Assembly (NCBI GenBank): GCA_963989245.1
Contig: OZ022346.1
Span: forward strand, 5,683,881-5,747,880
Direction: 5' to 3'
Source: Nansenia antarctica
Taxonomy: Eukaryota > Chordata > Actinopteri > Argentiniformes > Microstomatidae
DNA: 64,000 nucleotides
The notes beneath the pieces are model-generated. The model did no database searches and had not been told where the DNA came from. It was given only the letters and a program-made list of their open reading frames with translations. Made by a program: the position numbers and the translations under genes. Shown here piece by piece: positions 30,302 through 42,268 of the stretch; positions within the stretch are counted from its first letter, which is position 1, and every line of letters starts with the position of its first letter.

Positions 30302-31230
30302 GTACATAGAACATGTTTGACACAGTTCCATATTCACTAACACTTTGTTTTAGGAGTTCACATTTAACACACAAAATACTTGTAACTGACCGTTAGTTAA
30401 CGTGCTGAGCCAAACCCCCCGGAGATCTGTGAGAAGATGTTCCTTCTGGAGAGGGTTCCCCCCTCACAACAACAGGTGGTGGTTTAGAAAGATCGCATCA
30501 CAATGACACCCAGGGTACTGGGTGTCCCATGTACACTTGGAAGGAACCCACTAAATTAGGCCATGTCGACTTTGATTGTGATTAATTAGTATAATACCGG
30601 TATATATATTATTATAACTGATTAATTATTTTATCCATTTCATTTTCTGGAAAAAATGGCTTTAATGAAAATGCTGATTTAAACATCAGCCGTGTTTACC
30701 TGAAACCTATAAAGCTGTTTCAGGTCCGCTGCCACAGGCCTGGCGGGAGTTTCACATTTGCGGAAGCTATTTATTTTTTTCACTGTAGTCTGGGTGTCCT
30801 CCCCCACAAAAGAGTTAACATTTTAAAGCCCCTACACACATTCCATACAATTCTACACATGATGATAAATGGATGGGATGGAACGATGCATCGCCAGACA
30901 GTTTAATATCGCTACAAATTTGAGACGTTTCAAATCGGTGAAATTAAAAAAACAATCGCAATACTCTTTTAACCCTTAAAAATCTGTTAAAAGCACACAT
31001 TCTCATTACCGTAATTCCTAAACTATATGTGCTATGGAAGAAATTCCGCCTTCTACCCATATAGGGTTTATTACTCAGAGTACGAAGCTCAAGGAGAGCT
31101 GCAGCGATTTGAAGAGAGAAGCGGCATTACGAGTGAGCATGTTCTAGTGGTGTTTTACAAGTGGTGCTTTTATACTTTTGGGAGTTTGTGTACGTATGTG
31201 AAATGTCATGTGTAAAATGTCACAAAGATC
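30302..31230. other. rock1 intron outside the duplicated arm
   Basis: Unique A/T-rich sequence with transposon-like GAACGATGCATCGCC and CAATCGCAATACTC strings near 30,880-30,965. No exon is seen. The inverted arm starts at 31,231. Confidence 0.5.
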
Positions 31231-31630
31231 ATCTAGGGTTACCAAACCACCCAAAAGGCAAAACCCAGAGAGCCAGTATGGGGCGAGCACAGTGCGCTCT
31301 GCAGAAGGAGCGCTCCCTGGCCTGTGTCTGCAGCTAGTGAGAAACGTTATACCCTACCTCAGGAATAAAAAGGGATTCTTTAAGAAAATACAGTATTTTG
31401 TAGTTTTTGTCTGAGAAATACATTTATTAAAATCTTTTTCAGTCATAATTTGTCTGCAATCTAATTTTGTAAAAGAAATCGTAGCGGGAATTGTATCGAA
31501 TCGTGAGTTGAGTGTATCGTTACATCGCTACTTGACAGTGTAAATGGCTTCTGTTGATGCGTAACTTGAGATCTGAAAATGTCTGAGAAACATATTTCTG
31601 AGTGAATTGCATTTTCTTGTCTTTTTACAG

Positions 31631-31719
31631 TATGTGGTAGTGAGCAGCAAGAAGATTCTTTTTTATAACAGTGAGCAAGACAAAGAGCTGTCCAACCCCT
31701 ACATGGTGCTGGATATCGA
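31631..31719 (+). CDS. rock1: rock1 exon J (PH domain)
   Basis: 89 nt: YVVVSSKKILFYNSEQDKEL, SNPYMVLDI(D), phase 0 in and phase 2 out. Acceptor TTACAG|TAT, donor TCGA|GTGAGT. Forms PH beta-strands; YV.VSSKKILFY.SEQDKE is shared with ROCK1. Confidence 0.95.
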
Positions 31720-31900
31720 GTGAGTAACGTGTTCTGTGTGGAAGCCCATTAAAAGGGTCTTCAAAGGACCTTGTAAAGATGTATTTTGATAAGTTAACTT
31801 GAAGAGCATTACAGCAACAACCTGCAAAGTAGAGAAACAGCCACTCAATTTCAGTTTTGTTTATCTGAATGGAGATTCGGCCAATTCGCTAATTCTCTAG

Positions 31901-31903
<3 letters not shown>

Positions 31904-31986
<83 letters not shown>
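31904..31986. repeat. CA microsatellite (right arm)
   Basis: Long pure (CA)n, longer than the left-arm allele at 25,881. Confidence 0.97.
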
Positions 31987-31987
<1 letters not shown>

Positions 31988-32389
31988 CTGGGACAAACTC
32001 GTTCTGATTTACATCCATGTTGAACACTTTTGTGCATAATATTTGTTTGGAATGTGGTTTGCATGGTGTAGCATAAGAAGCGACAGATTTGTTTGGGGAC
32101 TTAACTGAAGCATTTACATAAAGGAGAACCAATTGAAAGAAGAAGAACCAATTGTGTGTACAGTTTAACTTTTTTAACTTAAGCAAATGGCTGGTGTACA
32201 GTGCGGGAAATAAGTATTCAACACATCAACAATTCATTAGAATCAAGTTATTCATTAGAATGTTTGTAATTTAGACCAGTCATTGGTTATTAACTCGGCT
32301 TAAGAAATTGCTACATTCCAATCCATAAAAAAAGCTATGTACCCACATTTTTAAACACATTTTATTTAAACGTTTTTATCTTCTTGCAG

Positions 32390-32468
32390 CAAACTGTTCC
32401 ATGTGCGGCCTGTCACCCAGACAGACGTGTACCGCGCTGACGCCAAAGAGATCCCCAGGATATTCCAG
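32390..32468 (+). CDS. rock1: rock1 exon K (PH domain)
   Basis: 79 nt: (D)KLFHVRPVTQTDVYRADA, KEIPRIFQ. Acceptor TTGCAG|CAAAC, donor CCAG|GTCATT. KLFHVRPVTQTDVYRADAKE matches ROCK1. Confidence 0.95.
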
Positions 32469-33124
32469 GTCATTCCTGTCACCCTCACCCTCAGTCTGTC
32501 TCTCTGCATCTTATTTGTTATTTTTCATTGATAATGCATTATAGCTCATTTGATTAGTGCTAGAATGACAATAGCCTATATATATAACGTATAGATTTGG
32601 TTTTGCTCCTAGGAGAATAACTGCAAAACAAACTCTGCTGTTTACAGACTCTGTTTTACACCCAGTTCTATTTACTTCCACCACAACGTGATCTGTGTGG
32701 GAGGATTTGTGTGATCAGATCTACCTGGCTGATTTTTAGTTTTATAGGGGAAATCAGCCGATAATCGATCTGGTCCTGGATAGCAGATTAAAAGTTTTGA
32801 ACAACTGGTCCCAGGTCCAAAATGTATACTTAGGATCCAGTTCATGTCTGGAACAACAGTCAGGGGTCTCGGTTATGTGTCATAATAAATACATTGCCCA
32901 TATGTACCCGTCCACTGCTCTGTGTCAGGGGAGCAACACAGTAACTGCTCACGTTCATCAGGCCAGCAGACCTGTGAAGAACCACATGTTTCATGAGAGC
33001 AGCGCGTTTACCTAGTCGCCCCAGTAGTATTACTGTTCACATGAACCAGGCAAGCATCAGTTATTGTAGCCCGTCTATGGTTGGTGCTACATGCTACATC
33101 TCAGCCCACACAGCCACAGAACAG

Positions 33125-33211
33125 TGATGGTGACCCTCTCCCTCTGCAGATCCTCTAACCCTAACCCTCTCCCTCTCTAGATCCTCTAACCCTAACCCTC
33201 TCCCTCTCCAG
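33125..33211. repeat. CTCTAACCCTAACC short repeats at acceptor of exon L
   Basis: Two to three copies of GATCCTCTAACCCTAACCCT precede the acceptor. Each contains (C)AGATCCTCTA, echoing the exon start CCAG|ATCCTCTA. This looks like a small version of the boundary-derived arrays elsewhere in the gene. Confidence 0.7.
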
Positions 33212-33479
33212 ATCCTCTACGCCAACGAAGGCGAGAGCAAAAAAGAGCCAGAGTTCCCAGTGGAGCCGCTGACCATCGGCGAGAAGTCGGGCTACATCTG
33301 CCACAAGGGTCACGAGTTCATTCCCACGCTCTACCACTTCCCCACCAACTGCGAGGCCTGCACCAAGCCCCTCTGGAACATGTTCAAGCCCCCGCCTGCC
33401 CTGGAGTGCCGGCGCTGCCATATCAAGTGTCATAAAGACCACATGGACAAGAAGGAGGAGATCATCGCGCCCTGCAGAG
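33212..33479 (+). CDS. rock1: rock1 exon L (C1 zinc finger inserted in PH domain)
   Basis: 268 nt: ILYANEGESKKEPEFPVEPL, TIGEKSGYICHKG, then a C1 domain with His at HEFIP, Cys pairs CEAC and CRRC, HIKCHKDH and a final Cys (APC). The Cys/His ligands of the C1 fold are all present. In ROCK kinases C1 interrupts the PH fold and the pair binds membrane lipids and restrains the kinase. Acceptor CTCCAG|ATC, donor AGAG|GTAAGT. Confidence 0.96.
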
Positions 33480-35041
33480 GTAAGTGGGGGGTGGTGGGGT
33501 TAGTTGGTGGGCAGAACTTTGGTTAGGCCAATGTCAATTACCTGAGCTGCACTTTTAAACAGAGAGCAGGGCAGGGGGGGGGGGGGGGGAGGGAGGGAGG
33601 GGCATCACGAGCAGCTCAGATAAACATTTGGGGGGCGTGGAAACTTGCTGACAACTTCCCGTCCTCAGCGTTTACTTATTAATACCCCAGAATCTCAATC
33701 GAGAGATTGATGGGACCTACCCAGTCTCCAAATGATTATGTTCTGGGGAATAGTTTCTGCTGACCAAAGAAGACTTGTAGCCTGAATGTTGCTGGCAGAT
33801 ACCGCAGGTCGCCACTAGGCGAAGTCAAGAGCAGTGAAGGAAGTTTGGAAAGAGAGATCCTTCTGTCGGTAGAAATGACTAACCTGCGCCACTCCTCAAG
33901 GATGAAGGAGTATAAACGTTAGTCGACTGTAGCAGTTCGTCTCCTTTGGTTATAGTGAATGCGGTTATACTTAACAACCGCTTACAGTGATCAAAAGCCA
34001 TTGGACTGAATCCAAGGCTGTATACCTCACTGTTGGGGGCCAATTTGTATTTCTTGCATCTTTGACAAGAGAAAGTAAATATGACTGAGAACAGGTCCAG
34101 GCAATGTTTAAGTTTGACTCTGTCTGGCTCCTTTTGCACGTCGCTCTTCTGTCATCTGATCATAATGATCAGAATACATTCCATTCATAAACTTGAACAG
34201 GGGTGCAAAAATTAGCTGTTAGCTGTTTTTATCTCAAAATATGTAATCCATGTTAATTGTGTAGATCTGCAAAAAAAAGAAATTGAGGGGGGGGGTGTCT
34301 AAGGGCCAATCCCGATTCCCTTTTCTACCCCTATGGCTCGTTTTCGAGTGTGACTTGATTCGAAGCCAAGGCCTTCGAACAGAGCCACAAGCCATACCCC
34401 TTGAAATCTACCCCTATGAATTGGGACGGCCCTTCACGGCGGCTACGTCATCAGCAGTGGTTTAAATAGACGCGGTACGGGTGACGCGTTATGTTGCCGG
34501 CGAATTCTCACATCTCGCAATGCCTTCTTCAGCTGTGTTTATTTCTGTTGCGTGTGCTATAAGCATCTTTTTTCTCGTTTGTTATCAACACACTGTAGTG
34601 TTTAGACGTTCCTTTTTTAGTCTCTTCCGTCAACGATGTCTTTTTTGTGGACATCGCAATAATGACAATGAATGACTCCAACCAAAACACAGAGTATTAA
34701 CCAGATCTGTCAGCGCACGATGTTCCTCCAAAGATACCCGTGACTCAATCCTCAGCCACCACATACACACGAGTCCATCAGTAGTCATAAAGCGTTGTCC
34801 AAAAATCACGTTACCAAGCGTCTTTCTCAGAACAATTCGTCGTCAAGAATACAAAAATCAATCCATCATAGTCGTGGTCAAAAACGTAGAAAGAGAATCT
34901 CTTGGGGACGCGGCCACATTTGCCCGTGAAGGAGAGATGACAAATAGGCGGAAACATTTCTCAGTAGAGTCGAACGGTGATCGATCATCATCCTTTACGC
35001 GTATCCTTAACTGTAGTTACATTTCGCGTGTCATATGCCAT

Positions 35042-35206
35042 TAGACATGGAAATATGTCAATGCGCGGCTGTCATGCACAAATCAGCTTGTAACGTTAGA
35101 CACACAGCACATCGGCATAATAACGTTTTGTTGTTGTTGTGCTTGTTATAAAGAAAAGGTCTATAATGCATTTAAATGAATGATACAACCCATTAATAAT
35201 ATTACC
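35042..35206. repeat. internal repeat of the Harbinger-like element, copy 1
   Basis: About 165 bp from GACATGGAAATATGTCAATG to CATTAATAATATTAC, repeated at 35,777-35,943 with near identity. A third shorter, degenerate copy lies near 36,115-36,240. Confidence 0.85.
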
Positions 35207-35776
35207 TAATAACAACTGCTCGGATTAGATTGCAAGTTGTTTTGGTATAATAAGTGCCGCAATACAGATAGCGTCATATACCACCAAAGGGGTGGGGGGG
35301 GGGGGGGGGGGGATTCGCGCCTATCATGCACATATCAGCCTGTGGATAGATAACTTTAGATAGATAACTTTACATTAAATATGTCTACCATCATCCGCTG
35401 TCAAACACCACAATTTATTTTTAAATAAACATGATTGTACATCTCTGTAATCGCGCACCGATGTATTTATATGGGGAAGGCTGTGCTTGACGATTCCATT
35501 GGACTGACGCCGGGCAGTGGAACAGGGTGACTGTCACCCTGTGACAAACGCGCAGATATGAGTGCGCCGGTGTACTGCTTTGATAGTCTAATGGAAGTGA
35601 TCAGGTAGGCTACCAGTCCTCTACTGCTAAACCCGAGCGCGCTGGACTGTGGAACTTTCTATGTTAAGCATAGGCACCTCGGCATAACAGCGATTTTTTT
35701 TGTTATGCTTGTTGTAAAGAAAAGGTCTATAATGCATTGAAATGACATTAGTACATCAGACATTAGACATTAGACA

Positions 35777-35943
35777 TCAGACATGGAAATATGTCAATGC
35801 GCGGCTGTCATGCACAAATCAGCTTGTAACGTTAGACACACAGCACATCGGCATAATAACGTTTTGTTGTTGTTGTGCTTGTTATAAAGAAAAGGTCTAT
35901 AATGCATTTAAATGAATGATACAACCCATTAATAATATTACAT
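35777..35943. repeat. internal repeat of the Harbinger-like element, copy 2
   Basis: Direct repeat of 35,042-35,206. The two copies look less diverged from each other than from the third. Confidence 0.85.
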
Positions 35944-37689
35944 AATAACAACTGCTCGGATTAGATTGCGGGTGCCGCTACATGGAAATAGGTAAAAATG
36001 CGCATCATGTACAAGTCAGCTGAACGTTTGACAGATAACTTTACATATGTGTACCATCATCCGCTGTCAAACGCCACAGGTAATAATTGATTTATGATTG
36101 TACATCTCTGAAATGCTCGACTGTCATGCAGCGTTGCGTTACTGTAACGTTAGACACAGCACCGACATAAAAGCGATTTTTTTTTGGGTTATGCTTGTTA
36201 TAAATAAAAGGTCTATAATGCATTGTAATGACATTAAACTAACATAATAACATGGTTATCATACTTTTTCAAATCTTTATTAATAAGTAATTACAGAGAA
36301 AGTAAAATGACATTTCCGCATTGAATAGAGCGACATAACATTTCTGTAGATGATTCGCAATGCATCCTGGAATCAAGGGGTAACGTACCCCTATGGCTTC
36401 AAAGCTAGTCTGGTCCTGGAATCGCTCGAAACGAAGTCATAGTTAGCCCTCGAAATGAAGCCATGGCTCGATGAAATATGAATTGGGATAGCCCTACCCC
36501 TAAACGTGAACGCGCAAATCAAGCCATAGGGGTGAAAACGAAGGGGTAGGGGTGAATTGGGATTGGCCCTAAGTGTCATCCAAGTCACATGATGCGCGAG
36601 CTAACTAATCTCCCTGTCTGCTAAACTCTGCTGCTGTTGAAATAACTTTTAGTTTCAGGGAGCTAGGTACAATTCCAGACAGCATAGAGAACACAGTCAC
36701 GGTAAACTGTTTTCGAAGTAATTCGGTCAGGGCTGCCGCTACTTACACACGCATCATTGTTAGACCACTGTTAGTGCTAGCGATATCTATTTAACACCAT
36801 TAGTGCTAGCGCTATTCCCCCCCTAAGGTTAGCCGCAAAAAGAAAATGTGTCACCTTTTTGGGCCATCACCAGTTTGCACCCCTGTTGAATGTCTACACC
36901 TGCCATTTGATGCGTTCCCTACCCGCCTCCTTTACCCACATTGTAATCAGATAAAATACATTATTCAAGTATGCCTTGTTCTCACACAAGACTTGTATTA
37001 GTGACAACATCTCTGGTCACACTGCTTCAGTTCTATTAACACTAGAGCAGCCACGGTGGGGTCATGGTGACCCTGTGAGTAAAACAATTTGTATACCTTT
37101 GCACTCGATCACATTTCAGGACCGTCCTTTCATTTCCTAGATATGTGTGCTTACATTTTCGAAATCACATCAGGATAAGCTAGTATAAAGCTATTTTCCA
37201 GTTTTTCTGTGTAGAAGGCAGGCTAATTTACAAGAAGTGCCCTCTAGTGGTCTTTGTGTGTAAGTAGCAGATTGCCATTGTAAAGAGGGAGGCGGCTCTA
37301 ATAGTAGGTAAAATCGGCACGGCTGTTCGAGTGTTAAGCTAACCTTGGAGTTTCACCTCATCCCATTTCCCCTCGCATCGTTCCTGTCATGGCGACCTGG
37401 TGGTGATCAGACACACTCAGGGCTTGCTACGTTTTAATGCCCACAGATGTCCACATAATTAGGAACAACAGCTTTTAGCTACTGTTAGCCATTGAACGTT
37501 TTGTTTGTTTAGAAAGATCTACACGTGTGCTGCTATTAGCAAACGCAGCATATGTATATTTTAACATTTTCAGTGTGGCCAAAGAGGACGGCGACATGCC
37601 AAAAAAACGACATGCATTCCTTTAAAATTCACCATTCAACCACTTGAAATCTTACAGATTGTCCCTTTGGTCCTTCTCTCTCCCTGCAG

Positions 37690-37909
37690 TGAACTATGAC
37701 GTGTCTACTGCCAAGAACCTGCTCCTGCTGGCCCTGACACAAGAAGAGCAGCAGAAGTGGGTCAGCCGGCTGGTCAAGAAGATCCCCAAGAAGCCGCCAG
37801 CCCCTGAGCACTTCTCACAGCGCTCCTCACCCCGTGCCTCCATGAAGCTCCAGCCCAGCCAGTCCCAGAGACGGCCCAGCAGACAGCTGCTGCCTCCCAA
37901 CAAGACCAG
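37690..37909 (+). CDS. rock1: rock1 exon M (PH end and C-terminal tail)
   Basis: 220 nt: (V)NYDVSTAKNLLLLALTQEEQ, QKWVSRLVKKIPKKPPAPEH, FSQRSSPRASMKLQPSQSQR, RPSRQLLPPNKT plus AG. Acceptor CTGCAG|TGAAC, donor ACCAG|GTCAGT. The tail is longer and more Gln/Ser-rich than in mammals. Without splicing, the frame would run on to a TAA at about 37,962, giving a different C-terminus. Confidence 0.94.
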
Positions 37910-37994
37910 GTCAGTGACAGAGACACGTGGAGGACAAGGGCCGGGGCTGAGCTACTCCAAATAACACTTTACCCACAATGCATTTCATAATCAT

Positions 37995-39121
37995 AATAAT
38001 AATAATAATAATAATAATATCTTGGATTTATATAGCACCTTTCAAGGAACACATTTAAAAGAAAGACAGTCAAAAACAGAACACAATGCCAAAAACTAAA
38101 CTAGGGGCCAAAGGTGAACAGATGGGTTTTGAGGGCAGATTTGAAGGTGTCCAGGGTGGTGGGGGGGGGGGGGGGGGGGGGGGGGGGGGGCGTTGCGGAT
38201 CACTGTGGGGAGAGAGTTCCAAAGGGTGGGTGCTGCCAGAAGGGTCTGTCCCCAAAGGTTCGTAGGTTGGTGCGGGGGGGTGGAGAGCAGACCCATGTCT
38301 GAGGACTGCAGGTACCAGGATGGGGTATATTGGCGGAGAAGGTCAGACAGATACTAGGGGGCGTGAGCATGGAGGGATTTGTAGGTGAGGAGGAGGATTT
38401 TGTAAAGGATGCGTGACTTGACCGGGACCAGCGGAGGTGGATGAGGGTGGGGTAATGTACTGCTCTACCCTGGCAGCTGAGTTCTGCACAAACTGGAGCC
38501 TGTCCAGGGCTTTGCTGGGTACCCCAAACAGGACTCCGTTGCAATAGTCCAGGTGGGAGGTGACGAAGGCGTGGACGAGGGTTTCGGCTACAGAGTTGGA
38601 CGATCGGAGTCTGGCAATGTTTTTGAGGTGGAAGAAGGCAGATTTGGTGATGGATCTGATGTGTGACTGGAAGGAGAAGGTGCAGTCAAGGATGACACCT
38701 AGGTTGCGGACTTTGGGGGATGGGGAGATGGAGCAGCCGTCGACCTGGAGGAGAAAGTCACCAACCTTCCGGAGCAGCGCCTTGGGTGCCACAACCATGA
38801 GCTCTGTTTTCTTACTGTTGAGTTTGAGTAGGTTAGATGACATCCATGTTTTTATTTCAAGCAGGCAGTTGACAACATTGAGGGGGGAGCTGAGAGGATG
38901 GTGTTGTGCTGAGATACATTTGCGTGTCATCGGCATTGCAGTGGAAGTTTAGGCCCTGGTGGCGGATGATCTGGCCGAGGGGAAGCATGTAGATAGTGAA
39001 GAGGAGAGGTCCAAGCACAGAGGCTTGAGGCATGCCTTGGTTGACTGGGGCTGGGGAGGAACTGGAGCCGTTGATGGTGACAAACTGTTTCCTGTAGGAA
39101 AGGTAGGACTGGAACCACATC
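37995..39121 (-). mobile_element. L2-type LINE 3' part (right arm)
   Basis: Counterpart of 20,255-21,395 on the other strand: GPLLFTIYMLPL, NADDTQMYLS, LLKLNSKKTELMVVAPKALL, AFVTSHLDYCNGVLFGVPSK. A long poly-G tract is at 38,161-38,190 and (ATA)n at 37,988. One frame is open for 197 codons here but broken in the left arm. Confidence 0.9.
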
Positions 39122-39969
39122 TACTTAACATTTGAATTCATTTCGAGAGAAATGCTTCACTTCACATGAATTGAATTTGAATTGACCTCAACTCTGAAAG
39201 TCAGACCTCTTGGGACTGGTGAAAAAGGGTGTAATCTAAATTCAATGTAGTATTTGGTTATTCAGTATTCTGTGGATGGATATAGCATATCATGGTCTTT
39301 ATTCCTTCACGCTCCATTCCAAATTAGATATTTGAACAATATCCCCATGCTACATGACAAGCTCCTTTTTGTCTCAGGTTATTGTCCATAGCATGGAGAA
39401 CATGCTCAATGGTATGTCCCACATCGGATAATAGAGACAGCATGGAGCCTATTCTTCCATGTGTCTAACCTGCTCCATGCTACGGTCAACATCAGAGACT
39501 CTCACTTCCTCCATGACACATGCTCCTCCTTTTTCACATTTAATTCCAAATGTGTTCATTAAAGATAAACTATGTCCTGTTCCCGTTAATGTTGAACGTG
39601 TCGGGCGTCACATGATTAGGGACCCGAGAAATGATTGTCTACTTGGATTTAACTTGGATTTAACTGGCTGATCTCTCATTCCCTCACCGTCTATTTGCAA
39701 CCCTGAGAAACCTCTCCTTTAAGAGTGTGCTGCATTCCTCACTGGAGATACATAAAAAGTGTGAAAGACGGCGCGAGTTAGAAGTAGCGCAGCAATTGCG
39801 CACACGTGCGTGTGCATCACAAGGTCAATGTCTGTACTGAAAATAATAATAATAATAATAATAATGCTATACGTCTTTCATATCAGCCTCCTCCTGACCC
39901 CCCTGGGACCTCTGTCCCTCTGACCTCAGCCCCCCACCATGACATAGGACTCCCAACAGTGGACACAAA

Positions 39970-40300
39970 TCACGACTTTCATGACCCTATTCTGTCCGTG
40001 TGTGAGTGTCTACTGTGCATGTGTATGTGTGTGTGCAACGTGCGCGTGTGTTTCACTTTGACTAGTCATTTTTTTATGTAAAAGAGAATGTTCATAATAT
40101 GGTTTGTATTTACTGTGACGTTTTGCAATAAAACATTCAACACCCAGGGCTGGTTGTGAGGCGTGGTTCTGGATGGCTGTGAGTGCGCCTGTGTTTGTAC
40201 GGATTTGTGGAAGTAGTCTGTTTCTTGGTTGTCTGTGGAGAGGCAGTCGCATGAGGCGGAACAGGCAATTTTGGTGTTCGAGAAGATCGACCTGAGCACA
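39970..40300. other. spacer outside the right arm
   Basis: TG-rich stretch near 40,010-40,060, then unique sequence. No gene is recognised. Confidence 0.5.
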
Positions 40301-40303
40301 TCT

Positions 40304-40525
40304 GCTATAGGCTAGGTGCACGATCTCCACTACTTCCTGAAAGGCACCTTGCATGAACATATCCTGTCTCACTCTATTGGGTTAATTGATTAATCAGCTG
40401 TGCGGTAAACTGTTGGAACACACAGTGCACAGCTGATTAATCAATTAAACCAATAGAGTGAAAAAGGGTATGTTCATGCAAGGTGCCTTTCAGGAAGTAG
40501 TGGAGATCGTGCACCTAGCCTATTC
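40304..40525. repeat. foldback inverted repeat, about 95-bp arms
   Basis: The segment from ATAGGCTAGGTGCACGATCT through TTAATCAGCTGTGC is followed, after a 22-bp loop, by its near-perfect complement ending GATCGTGCACCTAGCCTAT. The arms differ at a few positions (CTGTCTCACT against AGTGAAAAAG). A MITE-like hairpin, no coding capacity. Confidence 0.9.
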
Positions 40526-41106
40526 TGCTTCAGTCGGTATGACTTAATGGCTAGTTGTCGATAATGAAAGGTGATTTGTAGCTCAGTGATCATGTTCTCT
40601 GACTCGTCTCCCAAGTCAGATGTGTGCCTCCCACCAATGACTCCTGGCTAACCTTCTGCTTAACATGCAGGAAATGTGTTATTCGGTTAAGTCGTGACGT
40701 CCAAAGTTGGCTGAGACGCTCTCTTCGAAATGCCAGTAATAATAATAATTCATTATATTTATATAGCGCTTTTCCGAGGCTCAAAGACGCTGACAAATAT
40801 GGGGAAAAACGGGAAAGTGCTGCTGTGTCCCTTGTTCTATGAATAGATCCCAGTCTAAAAAACGATTGAACTGTCATTCTACCGCTGTAGTACACTGGTA
40901 CTCTGGTGCAGGGAATTTCTGGTTTGGACCCGGAAATTGCAAAACGTCACGTTTGACGTCAGACTTAACAACCGAATTGTTAATCCTCCATTTCATTCTG
41001 AACCCCATCTAAATGCTGAATTAGCCTTCAAATATGTACCGTCTTGTCTTGGTGTAACTCTAAGAGGTAATGCGTTTAGTTGTCATACACTTTTATTACC
41101 CTTATG
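40526..41106. other. rock1 terminal intron with short SINE-like fragment
   Basis: Includes (AAT)n and TTATATAGCGCTTTTCCGAG (about 40,735-40,785), a common fish retroposon end. The rest is unassigned. Confidence 0.5.
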
Positions 41107-42156
41107 CAGGGCTTGACATTAAGACTTGTCCACTTGTCCGGGACAAGTATATTTTATGTTCGGACAAGTGGACTTCCTCCTGCAGTTGTCCGACGGACAA
41201 GTCAAAACAAAGAGAAAAATAAATAAATCAATGTATTAATAATATCCGCAAAAAAATAATGTCTGATCGAAAAAGTAATAAATGTATTAATGACCTATGT
41301 AGCTGCCTTGTCAATGTAGCTGCCATGTCAATGTATGCTGCCTTGTCAATATCTGCTGCCTTGTCAATGTGTGCTGCCTTGTCAATGTAGCTATCATGTC
41401 AATGTATGCTGCCTTGTCAATGTAGCTGCCCTGTCAATGTATGCTGCCATGTCAATGTAGCTGCCTTGTCAATGTAGCTGCCTTGTCAATCTATGCTGCC
41501 TTATCATTGTAGCTGCCTTGTCAATGTAGCTGCCATGTCAATGTAGCTGCCTTGTCAATGTAGCTGCCTTGTCAATGTATGCTGCCTTGTCAATGTAGCT
41601 GCCTTGTCAATGTATGCTGCCATGTCAATGTCAGCTGCCTTGTCAATGTAGCTGCCTTGTCAATGTATGCTGCCTTGTCAATGTATGCTGCCTTGTCAAT
41701 GTAGCTGCCATGTCAATGTAGCTGCCTTGTCAATGTCTGCTGCCTTGTCAATGTATGCTGCCTTGTCAATGTCTGCTGCCTTGTCAATGTAGCTGCCTTG
41801 TCAATGTATGCTGCCTTGTCAATGTAGCTGCCTTGTCAATGTAGCTGCCTTGTCAAACAATCTATGTCCACTGAGTAGTGGAGTGCGGACATGTTGTCAT
41901 GCCTAGAGAATCTGGCATCATGCCTTTGAATCAAAACATTAATGCTGGCAGGATCACGTTCTCTGGCGTGCACGTAGATCCACAGTAATTGTTGGAATTG
42001 TAATGTCAGGTATTACTGGGTTGTAGTGTGTTAGTAGACAGACACACACACGCGCATCGTCATATTTGGACAAGTAACTTGAGCTCTCGGACAAGTAAAA
42101 GATAAGTTCACTTGTCCGAAGGACAAGTACCTGAAAAAGCTTAATGTCAAGCCCTG
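41107..42156. mobile_element. hAT-like non-autonomous element with internal satellite
   Basis: Ends CAGGGCTTGACATTAAGAC (41,107) and TTAATGTCAAGCCCTG (42,156) are inverted repeats, with a 7-bp flank CCTTATG on both sides. Subterminal GGACAAGT repeats occur at both ends. About half the element is a tandem satellite. No ORF. Confidence 0.88.
41290..41857. repeat. 17-18-bp satellite inside the hAT-like element
   Basis: About 30 copies of TGTCAATGTAGCTGCCT and TGTCAATGTATGCTGCCT variants. Confidence 0.95.
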
Positions 42157-42264
42157 CCTTATGACTGGTATTCTGACATGTAGGACTGTGTTATGCACTT
42201 TGGGACACTTATTTGACACTATGGAGAAACTAACTCTTCCCTCATCTCTGTCTGTTTTTTCCAG

Positions 42265-42268
42265 TTAA
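42265..42268 (+). CDS. rock1: rock1 exon N (last base of Ser codon and stop)
   Basis: Acceptor TGTTTTTTCCAG|TTAACC. AG from exon M plus T gives AGT (Ser), followed by TAA at 42,266-42,268. The protein thus ends PPNKTS, matching the ROCK1 ending PNKPS. Phase, polypyrimidine tract and product agree. This exon is beyond the duplicated arm, so only the plus-strand copy has it. Confidence 0.8.

Larger units (their letters stand above)
34303..36569. mobile_element. Harbinger-like non-autonomous element (right arm only)
   Basis: The ends are inverted: GGGCCAATCCCGATTCCC at 34,303 and the matching ATTGGGATTGGCCC ending at 36,569. TAA flanks both sides (34,300-34,302 and 36,570-36,572). The left arm has the empty site GTGTAAGTGTCATCC, consistent with the 3-bp TWA target of PIF/Harbinger elements. 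No transposase is seen. Contains C/G runs at 35,292 and an internal repeat. Confidence 0.8.
31231..39969. repeat. right arm of inverted duplication (rock1 3' exons)
   Basis: Reverse-complement counterpart of 19,378-26,603. It carries four of the six 3' exons and extends to GTGGACACAAA at 39,969. Beyond either edge the flanks differ. It holds a 2.27-kb Harbinger-like insertion that the left arm lacks. Confidence 0.93.

Noticed and set aside
29849..30340. 163-codon plus-strand frame containing the PH exon
   Set aside because: It reads through a poly-C tract and an acceptor. Only 30,231-30,301 is supported as coding by ROCK similarity and splice sites.
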